Source: Phallusia mammillata (taxonomy: Eukaryota > Chordata > Ascidiacea > Phlebobranchia > Ascidiidae). From it: a stretch of 64,000 nucleotides of DNA. The position numbers were made by a program, and so were the translations under genes. The stretch lies in NCBI GenBank assembly GCA_003260075.1, contig QLIY01000054.1, forward strand, positions 62,001 through 126,000. Reading direction: 5' to 3'. The notes under the pieces were generated by a model that was not told where the DNA came from, did not search any database, and worked only from the letters and a program-made list of their open reading frames with translations. Of the stretch, positions 33,664 to 62,600 are shown piece after piece. How positions within the stretch are numbered: position 1 is the stretch's first letter; each line of letters begins with the position of its first letter.

Positions 33664-35492
33664 ACATGTTTTAAAGCAACAAACAAATATTTTATTTATA
33701 TTTATTTTTTGGTAAAAACCACTTATTGTTATTAAATTCACAACTAATATTTTGTGCACATAGTGTTGTTTAGCATTCTAATGGTGGTAACTTAGTCATT
33801 TAACTTCATCCTGACACACAAATTTGTTTTCTAATATCATAAATTTGTGCGTTTCGAGTTGTGTGCTGTTTAATATCATCCATTTTTGCTGTAGAGTGCC
33901 ATTGCCTTTCAGTTATTTTCATTTTGGATTGTTTTTAAGCAGCTGCTGTTACCTAAAACAATGTTGGCTTGCTTGCTTGAATTGTCACTGTGTCTCAGGT
34001 TTTGCTTTCAACAATTTACTTTGTGTGGTTTGGTTTTCAAGTGATTTGTAGGTGTCTGTAATTTATGTGTAGAATATATTTGTATTTAATGCCTTGCTAA
34101 TTAAAAAATGGTTTTAGATTGGTTTTGTGATCACATATTCTTCATAACTAATAGATTAGCAGTTTTATGAGTGCCTTTGATTGTTTTGGCATTTGTTTTT
34201 GTTAAACATGACATTTCTTGACATAAATTGTTCTACATTTTCTCTGATAAATTTATACCTTAATTAATATCTTCACAAACGTTCAACTTAAAAGTTTTGA
34301 TATTTTGCAAATAAAAACGAAATAAGAACCTGGCAGTATTATAGTTTTTTTTAGAAGAGGACCGAGTCCAATGTGCTGTTTGTGTTTGAACTATGCTATT
34401 TGTTTGTCGAATGTCTTTGGCAATTGCTGAAGAGTGAATGGCACAGGAGTGGTTACCCAGACAAGGCAAGATGTTTGCGCAACGTCGATTTACACCAAAG
34501 AGTACACCAGTTTATTGATGTCATCGGAGTTCCAGCATGAAATGCAATGACGTAAGGTAGAAACTGCTGTAGATGTTCTAGATGTAGATGCTTCTTTTTA
34601 ACACGACCTTTACTTTTTTATCTTGGCCCCCCCCCCACACCAGTTTATTGATGTCATCGGAGTTCCAGCATGAAATGCAATGACTTAAGGTAGAAACTGC
34701 TGTAGATGTTTTAGATGTAGATGCTTCTTTTTAACATGACCTTTACTTTTTTTTATCTTGTGTGGGGTGAACCAGGATTTAATAGATTAAAACTTCGGGT
34801 TCGAACTTTCCGTAAAAATAAAAACATTTCTGAAGGGTTGTTTGTTTCATTTTAATGTTAACTACACTTGTTTATGATTTGCATTACCTACTTGAGGCTA
34901 AAGAGTAATAATATCTAGGGGTGAGAGAAAAGAGTTTGATTACAAGGTGACCAAAATATATTTACGCGTTTGGATTTCTTTTTGCTGATAAAAATGTCGC
35001 TCCTTTCTTGCACACATTTTACGTGCCTTCAAAAGCACAGTCTATAAGTTATGTTTTGAATCAGTCAAATTATTTCTTGTTCAAACAACAAAGAAACGTA
35101 TTCATCCAAAAAATAACTGTATCCATTCAAATAATGTGGAAAAGCTAGCTTTTTTAAAGTTATAAGCCTACAATTAAACGATTTGAAAACAACTGATACT
35201 TTGTAGGTTCGGTAAATTTACGCAAGGCTAGAACAAGAAAAAAGCAAAATTGCGAAAGTGCATTGCCGCGTGTTTGGAAAGTCGTGAAACTGTTGCAAAA
35301 AATGTAAAAAATAATGATTTTGTAACGAAACTGTATTTGATTTTGTATTTTTAGTGTGTGTAGGGTGTTATTAACACACAGAGTTTGTGATTTTGCTGCC
35401 CATTTCACTAAAACCGGCTTGTTGCAAAGGTATTTTCTGTGAACGTTAAATAGTTTTAGGAAATTATTTTATCGTTTTTCGAACTTTAACAG
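33664..35492. other. Intergenic between phospholipase A2 and CPSF6
   Basis: AT-rich with no supported exon. Contains a ~115 bp duplication (about 34510-34626 and 34637-34760, CACCAGTTTATTGATGTCAT) around C10 at 34627-34636. The last bases before CPSF6 form a TTTAACAG acceptor directly abutting its ATG. Confidence 0.5.
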
Positions 35493-38400
35493 ATGGCGGA
35501 CGGAGTTGATATCGACTTGTACGCTGACGTTGACCATGACTTTGTTCAAGTGAGTAAAATGAAAGCTCACCATAAATATATTTGTTCTACTTTGATAAAT
35601 GTGGCCACAACCAAAACCCCTTGCATTTTAGGAGGATAACAATTACAACAGTGTGGATTTGTATGATGATATCATGCAGCCAACGGGTAGAAGTAATAGC
35701 ACATCGTCTCGTGTAAGTCTTGTTTTCTGTGCTTTTTTATTGCAAGTGTTGCTTCGCTTTAAAAAAAACATGTATACTTTTTTGCTGCTAAGTATTCTAC
35801 ACATAGATGTTTGCTGTCAGAAGGCTAAATTGTAAAAAAATACTGTACAGCATTTTCACATTTCACTGTTGTTTTACTCAGTTGGGATGAAAATAAAGGA
35901 ATGTAAAGAGAATGATTTAAACTAAACTACCATCGCTTTATGGAATCACATTTGCAGTTTGGGACTGGCAACTTTGTTAGAGATCATTGTGATTTTTGTT
36001 TAACCATGCGCTACTTTTTATCATGTCTAAATCTTGCAGAATGTGTTCATTGTTTGCATTTAGCAAAAACACATCAGTGGTACATTTAAAACAGAAAGTG
36101 CTACTAAATGTAAAGTACTATGATAGTTTGCTTTCAAAGGCTTTTTGTGAAAGTTTCATCCAAACTTTAAAGGTTTTTACAAATTAATGAGCTTTACTTT
36201 TGCATTTGGTTAAAATGTGTGCTGTACCCATAAATATGTATTGTTTTAGAGTGTACATTTGCTAAGAACTGCAACTTTTTTCTGTTGAGATTCTATTTCT
36301 CGTTTTTAATTGCTTTCAGTTGTAGGGTTAAACAGCTAAAAACCTTAGGTTGCTTGTTAAAACAAAAGCAGTTAAATTCTGGTATTTGTAGTTAAAATTA
36401 TTATTTTCTTGTTTAAAGCTAAAACGATCATTGAAAACAACTTTCCTTTTGTTATTTTGGTTTTATATTCAAAAGCAAAATGAAATTTTTTTTTAATATG
36501 TTGTTAGTTCCAGTTTATGTTACCTGGAAGATGTATTGATGCTGCGAACAAACAAATTTTAAAACTACTTAGTTTTAGATTGTTACATTTAGCTAATACT
36601 CTATTTGGTTGTTTCAGTGCAAGGATTGTTTATTTTGTAGCATATATATGTACTCCTTATTTGTTCTATGGAAATTGGTTTTGTTCTATGCTACAAATTA
36701 GACATGCATGCTAAAAATATAGTTTATTGCCCCCATCTCTCACAATTGGCAAGCAGACATATATATTGTCTTTTTACAAACATGTGTTATGCAAATAGGA
36801 GAATGTAGGTATTTTAAAGAAGGATACATGTGACCACAGATTGATTTGCTTATTTACCTGTGTATATATGTTTAGTTATTTAAAAAGTTTGCAGGATTTT
36901 AAGTGTTAAAATGTATATTGTCATAAAGGTTATACCATGTCACCAATTTCACAGTTCCCAAACTGTGTTTCATCTATTTATAGTTATATATATATATATC
37001 ATGTGTCTGTCACTGTATTTTTTCTTTGCACTTTTCTAGCCAAAGATGTTTTGCTCTTTTTTACATGTCTTGATTACCAATGAAAGACACAAAAATCAAC
37101 TCTTCTTTGCATTTAAAGTGGTTTTATTCTGTGACAATTATCCTTTACTTTGCATGAATAATAGGGTTATGATAAAGGGTACTGGTTCCTTAAATATTAG
37201 CAATTTGACATTGAACTGAAATGATGACCTTCAAACGCTGTGACATTGAAGGGTACTGTATGTGTGGAAACTGTTATCATTGTGTGTGGTGTAAACTGAG
37301 TTAAAAATATGACAAAATGTGCACAGCCAAGCAGAGTTTTGGGTGTTTTTTGCCATAACCTAACATGTATGTATATAATAGAAAATTTTGTCTTGAAATT
37401 TTATTTTCTCCAAAATGTCAATCACCCAAATTACAGCTGTGTACATTATACAAAGTTAAACTGGTATGAAATTGACCTGAGTTGCTAAAATTATTTTGTT
37501 ATGATAAATCACAGAGTGGAACAAATGGAGTTAGTGGCTCTGGTCAAACACTGTCAAGGTCAAATTCAATGCAGTATAACTATCATGGGAAAAAGGTATC
37601 CATATATATTGGAAACTTAACTTGGGTGAGTCAAACTAACATGAATACACACAGTATATATTAGTTTTACTCATATGGTTTTACTAATCATCATGCTCTT
37701 GTAGTGGACCACAGATAAAGATCTGCAAAATGCAATCACTGCCCTAGGAGTGACTGATTTGCTGGAAATAAAGTTTTATGAAAACAGGGCAAATGGCCAA
37801 TCAAAAGGGTAGGTTGATGTGTGACTTCTGCACTGAAAGCTTGCTATATAAGTTCAGATACAATTTTATGATTTTTCTTGCTGTTTAACATTTACTTTCT
37901 TCTTTAGATTTGCGCTTGTTCATCTTGCATCAGAGACATCGTCAAGAATTGTAATGGAAAAACTGCCTCACAAAGATTTACACGGACAGAGCCCAGTTGT
38001 TACACCATGCAATAGACAGAGTTTGAATCAATTTGAGCAACAATCCAAAGCACGTAAGTCTCATTTCCCAAATTTTTGCATCGTTGAACGAAACATTTAA
38101 ATGGGTTCTTATAAATAGGCATCTTGTAGCGACCTCACTATCGTGTTCGCTTATGCGCATCAAAGCGTACTATTTGCCTTTTCTTATAATCGCTGTTGCC
38201 TTTTTATAAGCGCCGGTTTCACGTTGCTCTACCAGTTACACGTTTCTAACATTTTTTACTCGGATTTACTCTCACATGATTTGAATTAAGCAGCGGCACC
38301 ATGTCCACCCCCCCCCCTCACTATCGTGTTCGCTTATGCGCATCAAAGCGTGCTATTTGCCTTTTCTTATAATCGCTGTTGCCTTTTTATAATCGCCGGT

Positions 38401-41400
38401 TTCACGTTGCTCTACCAGTTACACGTTTCTAACATGACTCGGATTACTCTCACATGATTTGAATTAAGCAGCGGCACCATGTCCGAGTCATGTATAGTTT
38501 CGACCGCTTCAATCTGACATATAACTAAAAAAAGTTTATAGGATTTCGATATTTTTACATATTTTTTCTGTTAGAATCTGGTGGCAGTGCCCCACCCCCA
38601 AAAGACCCGACCCCCGTTACCCCAACCCCAGCTCAACCCACCTTCACCCAGCCTCCCCCATCTAATCCCCCAACTGTCAGTTCATCTCCTGTTGCTTGGC
38701 AACCACCACCAGCAGCAGTTTCTGTTCAGTCATCGATTCTCGGTCAACCTCCAGCGATTCCACCCATGTTACCTGCAGGTATTTGACGTTTAAATTCAAT
38801 TAAGATCGATTTTGTCCCACCAGTAGGCTTTCTAACTGGATTCTATTCAAACATCATGCATAATTATGGGTCCTCTTCTCTAAAGGTGGTTTGTTATACG
38901 CGTTTGGTCAAGAAAGAGTGCTTCGAATTTATTCAAATTTACACAGATGTTAAATCCAAATTTTTTATGTGTAGATATGTATAGTATGTGTGTATAGCAA
39001 ATTGGAAAATTGGAAAATTGGAAAATAGGATATATAATATATAAAATGGAAGTATACTAGAATGCCACCTTTCTACTTTTAGCACCACCAGCAAAGGATT
39101 TGGCTTCTGCGGCTGCTTTTGCCGCTGCTGTGAGAGGAGGACCTCCACCTCCACTTAATCTTCCTCCTCCCAGACCAGGACTCTCTATGCCAGGCTTCCC
39201 ACCTGGAATTCCACCACCAGGTCTTGCTGCTGCAGCAGCTGCCGCAGCCGCGGCTCGATCTATGGTAAAAAAGTTACATTTGTTAAGTTGTCTAAAGAAA
39301 TTTAATTTTCTGCTTCTCAGCAAATCTTCAATGGACATTTTCAAAATAAAATTAACATTTTTGAAAAAGTTACCATCCCTTGACACTATTTTAAAAATCA
39401 AATTGAATCAATGAAATATGTTTCACAAAAGAATTGGGACAGCAGATAAATTCCTTGAAACATTTTTGTCCTTTAGCGTTTCCTGCCAGGAGGCAGACCG
39501 CAGTTACATAGAATGACTTTCGGTTCCACCCAGGTCCCACCGCCTCGCGTTCCGCCACCTTCCTTCTTGGCGACGAACCAAATGCGAGTCCCGCCACCCA
39601 ATGTTCCACCCCCTCGGCTCCTGCTACCACCACCTGCCATCAACACAAGGCTGCCTCCCCCAATAAATGTGCCACCACCTCCAATAGTGCCACAAATATC
39701 GTCACTGCCCCCTCCAGTTGGTCATCCCCAACATGGGTCTGGCGATCATGCCAGATCAGACTCATACCGTCATGAAAGCAGATCACAGTCTCCCCCCTTG
39801 CCAGAGGCAGAGATAGAAGAGATAATGATACGGAATCGTGCTGTATCGAGCAGTGCTATATCTCGTGCAGTTGCTGATGCAAGCTCTGGTGAGTAGCAGA
39901 TGATAAAAAAATTGAAGGCTGATTAAAGAGCAAGTTTTTTTTGAAGCACTATTCTTATAAAAGACATTAACCTGGCTTGTGTTCAGACTGTTTGCTTGTG
40001 TATTATTTTGTTGAAGTTTTACTGTTTTCAGGTCAATAAATCAAATTTCATTCATGATAAGCAGCACTTACGTTGTAGCAACACTATGTTGCATGTTAAG
40101 CAACAGTTACGTTGTGTAAGAAATCAATCTGCCTAAAACTCTTAGAACCAACAGCTTTGCAAAAACTAAATAGTATATTCAACTCCCCCCCCCCCTATGT
40201 TGCATGTTAAGCAACAGTTACGTTGTGTAAGAAATCAATCTGACTAAAACTCTTAGAACCAACAGCTTTGCAAAAACTAAATAGTATTTTCAACCACTTG
40301 GACTGCCTTTTGTCACCTAACAGCTATTATCTTAGACACTCTTGAAGGCATTTAAACAGTGTTTAGACAACTATGGTTGTGTAATCAATCTTGATGCTTT
40401 CAATCTCATTTCAGGTGATTATGGAAGTGCAATTGAAACTCTGGTGACTGCCATTTCTCTCATTAAACAGTCCAAGGTTGCAGGGGATGAGAGAGCTAAA
40501 GTCCTTATTGGTTCACTGCAAGATTGTTTGCACGGAATTGAAGAAAAGTCATTCGGTTCTGGTTCAACCTCAAGGTTTGTTGCTAGTGGTATTGTATATT
40601 TATTGTATGGCAACTTTGTCCTGCTGCTGTCTGTGGAATTGAAACCAATTTCAACATGCTTGATCATTTGCACTGCTGCATACTCCACAGGCTGTTTACA
40701 TCGTTTTGCTTTTTAAATAATAGTTTTTGCCTCAGAGTACCATCTGACATTGTATAAGTGAGGTGCATATTGAACACCAAAACGACTTGTGGTTTTGCCA
40801 TGCTTGGAAAATCCTAAGGCACAGGTACCCAGTGGTTTGGGAACCACAAGAGGAGTGGGGTTTTTGATACATGTCAAAATAAATTCTTATTAAGTCATAT
40901 TTGTAAACAATTAAAGGTTTAGTATGATTTAGTGTAGAATAAGCATAGATAAAATACCACTGAATACAACAAAAAGATATTTTGCTTCGGAATTTCATGT
41001 GATTTCTACTGTTTGATTTACTACTTGCAGTCATTGTTTACAAGTGGGTACAAATAAATTGTGCAGAAACTTAGGGGTACATGCTTATGAAAAGTTTTAT
41101 ACCATTAGCTAAGAGCAGCGGTTCCCAACCTGTGGGTTGCGACACCGGTTCGCCTGACAATTTACCGGGGGTCACCTAAGGCAGTGGTTCCCAACTCGTT
41201 TCAGGCCATGGACCACTAACCCCAATATAATAAATTCATTGACCACTTCATTGTTGGGAAAAAAATACAGTCAATGTTAATATATAGCCTACAAATTATA
41301 TCCTTGGGGTCATCGCAGCTTGTCAAATGTTATCAAGGGGCCACGGCACCAGAAAGGATTGGGAACCGCTGCCTTAGTGTGTACTAACTTTCCTGTTCAT

Positions 41401-41669
41401 ACACATTCAGCGCTTATCTCCAAGGCTGTCTACAAAATATGTAAACTTGTAATTCCCTTCGCAGCAGCAGCAGAAAGCGCGACAGGTCACGTGACCGAGA
41501 AGAGCGGCCACGTCATCGCGAGTCGAAGTCGAGACGTCGCGATAGAGAAAGGGACAGATCGAGAAGTCGCGATCGTTACGAGGAGCGGGAGTACAGAGAT
41601 CGAAGCCGAGATCGGGACAACAGCAGCAGCTATTCCCGCCATTCCGACCGGGACCGGCACCGCCGATAA
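35493..41669 (+). CDS. CPSF6: Cleavage and polyadenylation specificity factor 6 (CFIm68)
   Basis: Ten exons, 553 codons in phase: 35493-35549, 35632-35712, 37515-37625, 37705-37808, 37908-38053, 38575-38778, 39083-39264, 39477-39888, 40415-40574, about 41465-41669. CPSF6 is the large subunit of nuclear cleavage factor Im, which with NUDT21 reads UGUA and sets poly(A) site choice. Visible: N-terminal [17 protein letters not shown], an RRM with RNP2 SIYIGNL and RNP1 [21 protein letters not shown] after it, a long proline-rich middle with an alanine run (exon 39083), the conserved [21 protein letters not shown] and [20 protein letters not shown] blocks, and a C-terminal Arg/Asp/Ser-rich tail. 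Length matches vertebrate CPSF6 (551-588). CAG repeats at the last acceptor make its exact start ambiguous by multiples of three. AATAAA at 41911-41916. The 1.8 kb second intron holds nothing recognisable. Confidence 0.96.
38131..38487. repeat. Duplicated CPSF6 intron segment around C10
   Basis: About 170 bp beginning CTCACTATCGTGTTCGCTTA occur before and after C10 at 38308-38317, with small differences. Between exons 38053 and 38575. Confidence 0.8.
40086..40295. repeat. Duplicated CPSF6 intron segment around C11
   Basis: About 95 bp beginning TATGTTGCATGTTAAGCAAC occur before and after C11 at 40185-40195, in the intron between exons 39888 and 40415. Confidence 0.8.
41116..41371. mobile_element. 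hAT-like element, possibly nested
   Basis: Ends CAGCGGTTCCCAACC and the inverse GGGAACCGCTG. A second hAT-type start (CAGTGGTTCCCAACT) at about 41183 suggests two related elements, one partial. No matching 8 bp duplication was found, so it is older or rearranged. Lies in the last CPSF6 intron. Confidence 0.65.
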
Positions 41670-42572
41670 TTCGCCCGCTGTCGGCGCCGACGAACTGTTG
41701 CAAAGTTCTTCTGTCATGTGATTTAGTTGTCAATGTGACGATTGGGTCGTGCAAGTGGTTGTTGGGTGTACATAAGCAACCACTAATTTGTTGTTGTTGT
41801 TTTAAAGCTGATTCAATCGTTCTTCGCTGAAAATAATAACATGTAAATTGCTTTTAGTTGGGAAGTATGTCATAAAACGCATTTTTTTGTTTCTTCCGCA
41901 ACCTTTGTTGAATAAAACTGGGATTTCACTTTTCGCGCAGCTATTGGTTGTAGTTCCAGAAGTATGTGCTTTGTGTATCAGACTGCACAGATGCTGAAGT
42001 TTTTTATCAAACGGGTCCAGAGGTGAGGCTTGCGTAGGCTACAATGCAAATTAGAAGAAGACTGCTGTACAAGAAATTAGTTTAGCAGCAAATGAAAACG
42101 GTTTTGTTCCCGTTGATTTGTAAATAGAGGTCAATCTGTGTTCCGCCGAAACATGAGTTTGACCATGTAGCGACAGGTTTATTAATTCAAAATACGTGCT
42201 ACTTATTGCTAAAATGAACACGCTTGGGCAATGTGTTTTAAACAAAATCCGAATTAAATTACTTTTTTTATCTTTATGGACAATTTTCGGTCACGGTTCA
42301 ACGCATCCTTAGGGAAAACATTGGTCACCCGCCAAACGTTTTCTAAAATTTGAAAGTAAGTAATGTTTATTTTGTTATTTGCGGCCTTATTGAAAGATTT
42401 TTTTGGATACAATTAAATCCTTATGTACAACTGCATTAGTTGGCGAACTAAAAACAAGTTTGGTAACCTTTTTCGCTTTTCACTATGTTATTTTGCTTCA
42501 AGGTTCTATATTGTTTAGGTTCTATATTGTTTAGTTCTACTATACTGTTATAACTACGAAACCGTGTTTAAC
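41670..42572. other. Intergenic between CPSF6 and the coiled-coil gene
   Basis: CPSF6 3' UTR to about 41930, then AT-rich DNA with no supported exon or clear repeat. The next gene's promoter presumably lies here, but no motif is assignable. Confidence 0.45.
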
Positions 42573-57785
<15,213 letters not shown>

Positions 57786-58806
57786 CCTCTATATTCTAGT
57801 CTCGAACCAGTCTCATCTGCAAATTATATTTTTTATACTTTTCTAATAAAATAGTATCGAAGTACCAGATACGAGGGTTTTTTTCGATTTGGTAGAGACG
57901 ATTTTTAAGTTGTGCACAACTTCCTATGGTTGTGAGTTGAAATACCATGACAGTTTAACTGATTTGATTCAATTCAAACAGACAGACCAAGTGTGTTGCC
58001 TGTTATAAATCCTTTGCTGTGGGCGGCTTTGGTTACAGACGAAAGTTCAAGGTAGGTTTGAAAGGTCTTGTGACATATTACAACCCACCAGGCTAGTGAA
58101 TTTTGAAATGTCATAAGTAATACATTATTCTGTTGTTAACTAAGCTAATCTGTTCTTCCTAGCTAGCAAGCAACACAAGCTTTCGTATTTGATGAGTTAA
58201 ATACTGCAAGAACTTGGGGAGCACCACGGCATAACGACTATAAAACGATGTAGCGGGAAAAGAGAAGTCTACAAAGACACGATTATCGAACAAGGAGATG
58301 CGAAGAGAAAGTAAAATGCAATATGAATCACAAACCATAGCTTGTCATCACCGAATATCTTCGTCAGGACCTGAAATAGTAGAATAATAGAATAAATAGG
58401 AAGAGGATTTATTCCAATATAATTGCCGGTTGATCAAAAGGACAGCTTATGAATAGACAACGACGCTATATTCATGCAGCAAAAGGTCCGAGCATACTGT
58501 ATGTAACAAACGTACTAAACCGAGTTACAGATCGGACCTACAGAACACGACTGCCATTTATTGCTGGGTGTTAACCCAATTAACAACTAAACAGTAACTG
58601 CAGGACCTAAGAGAGAGTGGTTAGCCCCGTATCTACAAGAGTCCACTATATGGGGTCCATGAATATCAACTTCAAAAATGTTGTGAATCATAATTGCCGA
58701 GTATGACATCTTGGTACAAAAGAGAACTGTTGTAAATATGACTAGTGTTTAAAGGGGCAAAATAATGGCTTGCACAAGCACAATATCTTCCCCCTGAGGA
58801 CCCTGG
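57786..58806. other. Tail-to-tail intergenic region
   Basis: Lies between the 3' end of the coiled-coil gene and the 3' end of CUEDC1 on the other strand. No further exon is supported. Block A of the 58482-59620 duplication begins here. Confidence 0.5.
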
Positions 58807-59620
58807 CTAGCTGAGCATGTTAGACTTACAATTGGCGAATACCGGATCAATGTTATTCATTGCTTTGTAGGATTTTCGTTTGGAGCTGAAACGCTTTGCG
58901 ATGTCGTTGAAGGATTTCCTCGCAGCTGAACACAAAGCACACGAAGTTTTAAAACTTGCCCTATAGGTTATCGGTTTGGCTTTTTGGGGTTAAATTAATC
59001 AAACAAATATGAAGTATAACTTTCGTTTCATATCAACACGACATTTTAGCTTAATAATATATGTGAAAAGCAGACTCAATGATAATGTGTTGGGATATAC
59101 GGGTTTAAAATTGGGTAAATTATATTTTTTAAACATGCAAAAATTTGAGAACCGTCCAAAATGGACAGCGATTAATAAAGTATTTGACAAAAACGCAGCC
59201 AATATTTACAACGACATACTGGGGGGGGGGCATTCATGCAGCAAAAGGTCCGAGCATACTGTATATGTAACAAACGTACTAAACCTGAGTTACATGTCGG
59301 ACCTACAGAACACGACTGCCATTAAATTGCTGGGTGTTAACCAATTAACAACTAAACAGTAACTGCAGGACCTAAGAGAGAGAGTGGTTAGCCCCGTATC
59401 TACAAGAGTCCACTATATGGGGCTCATGGATATCAACTTCAAACATGTTGTGAATCATAATTGCCGAGTATGACATCTTGGTACAAAAGAGAGGGGGGGG
59501 GGGTTTACAATTGGGTAAATTATATTTTTTAAACATGCAAAAATTTGAGAACCATCCCAAATGGACAGCGAATAATAAAGTATTTGACAAAAACGCAGCC
59601 AATATTTACAACGACATACT
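58482..59620. repeat. Interleaved duplication A-B-C-A'-C' with two G spacers
   Basis: A (about 58482-58715), B (with the last CUEDC1 exon), C (about 59101-59220), G10 (59221-59230), A' (59231-59492), G11 (59493-59503), C' (59504-59620). The second path lacks B. This mirrors 19830-20588, where the shorter path comes first. Confidence 0.78.
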
Positions 59621-62600
59621 GTCAAATTTTTCTGAACATTTACCAAACACACTCACATTTTCCCATGTGTTTAACGCTTTCCTTAAACGCATCGTCCTCA
59701 GAAGCTGGATAATAAATTGAGGTTAGTTAACGACGGAAACGCGCAAAAAGACAAATGACAGTTTTAGCTTTGAAAAGTATAAAGTTACCACCGTAACTTG
59801 TAAGAGCACAAAAGCCCATCAGAGAAACGCGGGGACGGAAAAAAAACATTAACTGGAAAACTGCTTTAACATTTTACAAGCCAACTACAACAGAATCAAT
59901 CGAGAGCAATTTAAATGCTGTTATTAATCCGTGCAAAATCATACAACGATTCACTCACCGGCTGAACTTCTTGGCAGCTCGGCTAACGGGTCGACGTGAA
60001 TTGAACCGTACTGTAAAAAATCAAAACATGAAATGTTGTATGTTATTTCGTGGAGGGATTTAAACCACTACGTCACACAAATCGCTATGACGTAATACTC
60101 AGATTTAAATACTGCAAAGGATTAGGGAATCTATACACTAAGTAGGACCCTTGTTTGAAAGGTCGGATTTGGTGGTCTAGGACAGTTGTGTGGTGGGTAA
60201 TTGTTTGAAGGTTAGTCTTCTGAGTTTAAATCCTAACAAATTTGAACGCATATGAACTCACCTGTTCGCGTGGGTTTGCGTTGGTCGGGGTCGTCTTTGG
60301 CCGAGAATCTAAAAACAGAAAAGCACACGGCTTACGACGAGTTTCTCAATGATTCAAAACAACATGTTTCACATGGATACCAGTGGTGGGATTCAGTCGG
60401 TTCGTACCGGTTCTATAGAACCGTCTCACGAAATTGTATGAGATCAGCGAACCGGTTAGCATTACTGATTGCTGTCAATGGACTTTTTGTAACAGAACCG
60501 GGTGAAAAATGTATGACTGTTGTGATAGAACCGGATGACAAAAATTTTGAATCCCACCACTGATTATAATAGTATTAACTTAACACTTTCTTTTAAAGAA
60601 ATCAACAAACTTTTGAACAGTCACGGATTGTTGCACGAAGCTCGTTAGTTCGCCAGTATAATGAGTGCCAAGTCGTGCGCAGCACCGCCGCTTTAAGTAA
60701 CTAAACAAAACTCGTTAGGAATCCAGTTTGAAACGTGAAAAGCTGAACGTGTAACTGGCTGCATAGGGGGAATAACTACTGCGTATAAGCAAGCATGTAT
60801 GTTAAGCTCGCACAACATTGGCCATCGTCCCCAATGGCACCTATTCCCTAGTGTGTAGCACCACATTTGTACACAACTAATAAGCGGCGTACAACTTTCA
60901 TGAGACCTCAAGTATGAAGTATGTATGAGATGTAAAATTGATGAGGTGGTCGTTAATAGCAATTTAAAAGAGCAAACAATTTTTTGGGATATCTTGTGGC
61001 TGGTTGGGCAAAGTTAGCTACTTGTGTTTTTTCCTGTGCCAAAATAAATGCTTTGTTGACATTCAGCATAGGTGAGATTATACGGTATTTTACAACCCTG
61101 TGCAAAACCACATTAACAATTTTTATTACCTTCGAAACGACATGACAGAACCCATAGTAACACAGTTGTAAACGCATTACAACCTTTAAAACTGTCATAC
61201 ATGACAAACAGCTAGTAACTTTTTACCTGGGCCTATGTTTATTCTTTTCCACATTAACAGCAATAGTATCAATATCCTTTCCATATTAAAAGCAAACGAA
61301 CCAATGTGCTTACTTACAAGGAATAATGCACATGACATTGTAGACATTTTCAACCAGCTCAAAAACGTTTGAGTACATGTTAACTGTTCTTAAAGCTATT
61401 TTCACTGGCAAGTAGATATCAAAGGATTGCAAATCCAATATGACAACACATAGCAATTTGTAGATGAAACAAACTACACTTTTGACAAACCTTCATTTAG
61501 CCTTTTAAGAAACTCGTCATTACGTTGTAGTTCCTTCATAAATTCTTCATTCTGAAGGAGTAAGGCAAACTTCTGATCTTCGACATATTGGTCGTGGTCA
61601 GCTTTGGATCTCAGATGTCGTCTGCTTTCTGATGAACTGCTGCTTCATTAAAAACAACAATTCATATGGTTTCACAGCAAAAAACAAAAAGTTACTTGTT
61701 ATTATCAGGTGATTAAAAAATATGATGGATATTTTAAGGCAGTGGTGGGATTCAGCCGGTTCGCACCGGTTTCACGAAACTATATGCGACCAGCAAATCG
61801 GTTAGCATTACCGATTACTATCAATGGACTTGTTGTAACAGAACCACCTGAAAATATGACTTTTGAAAAAGAACCGCCTGACAAAAAAATTGAATGCCAC
61901 CACTGTTTTAAGGTTATTGATAGATAGGTTTTTGGTGATGAGAAGAGTTATTATGAAATCTGTGACACATGTGACACTACCTGCTTGGACTTGAAGTGTG
62001 ATTTATTCTCCGTTGTTGTTGCGGTGTATCAACCATCACCATTCTGCACACAAAAAATTGATTGAAGGATAACATGTACAAAATAAACAGTGTTGTATTG
62101 CATGCATAAAATAAGGGGATTCCAATACACATCTGCCATTGACAAAACTTTGTTTGGAAGAACAGAGATTAACAGTCATTTGATTTGGTTAATAAATAAC
62201 CATGCGCACACAAATCATTTTTCACCACTATGATTTGGTTTCCTATTGAAAAAGCACGTCGTGTAAATGTCATGATATTTGGTGTTTTACAGGCAATGTC
62301 TTGCTGACATATAAAACCCCTAAAGGTCAATTTCTGGATGTGCTTTTATTCATGACTAGCATATGGTATAGGGATTTGAGAGACCCATGGAAATAAACTG
62401 ATTTTCCAACCCAAACCTGTGATGATGAGACTGTGCTGGTCGGTCATGGACAACTACGTTTAATTGTCCAGTTGTTCTTCTGCGATGCAGTGGTTGACTT
62501 GAGTTAGGGGGGCGGTGAGGAGGAGCGTTTGATGGTTCTTCTGAACTGCGACGGCTTTTCGATGGGTTGGCTGAATGGTGTCTATGATGGCGTCTTCTGC

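Noticed and set aside
39057-39401. Minus-strand Gly/Ala-rich frame opposite the CPSF6 alanine run
   Set aside because: Antisense of the proline/alanine-rich exon 39083-39264; no independent splice support.
41407-41754. Minus-strand frames opposite the last CPSF6 exon
   Set aside because: Shadow of the Arg/Ser-rich coding sequence on the plus strand.
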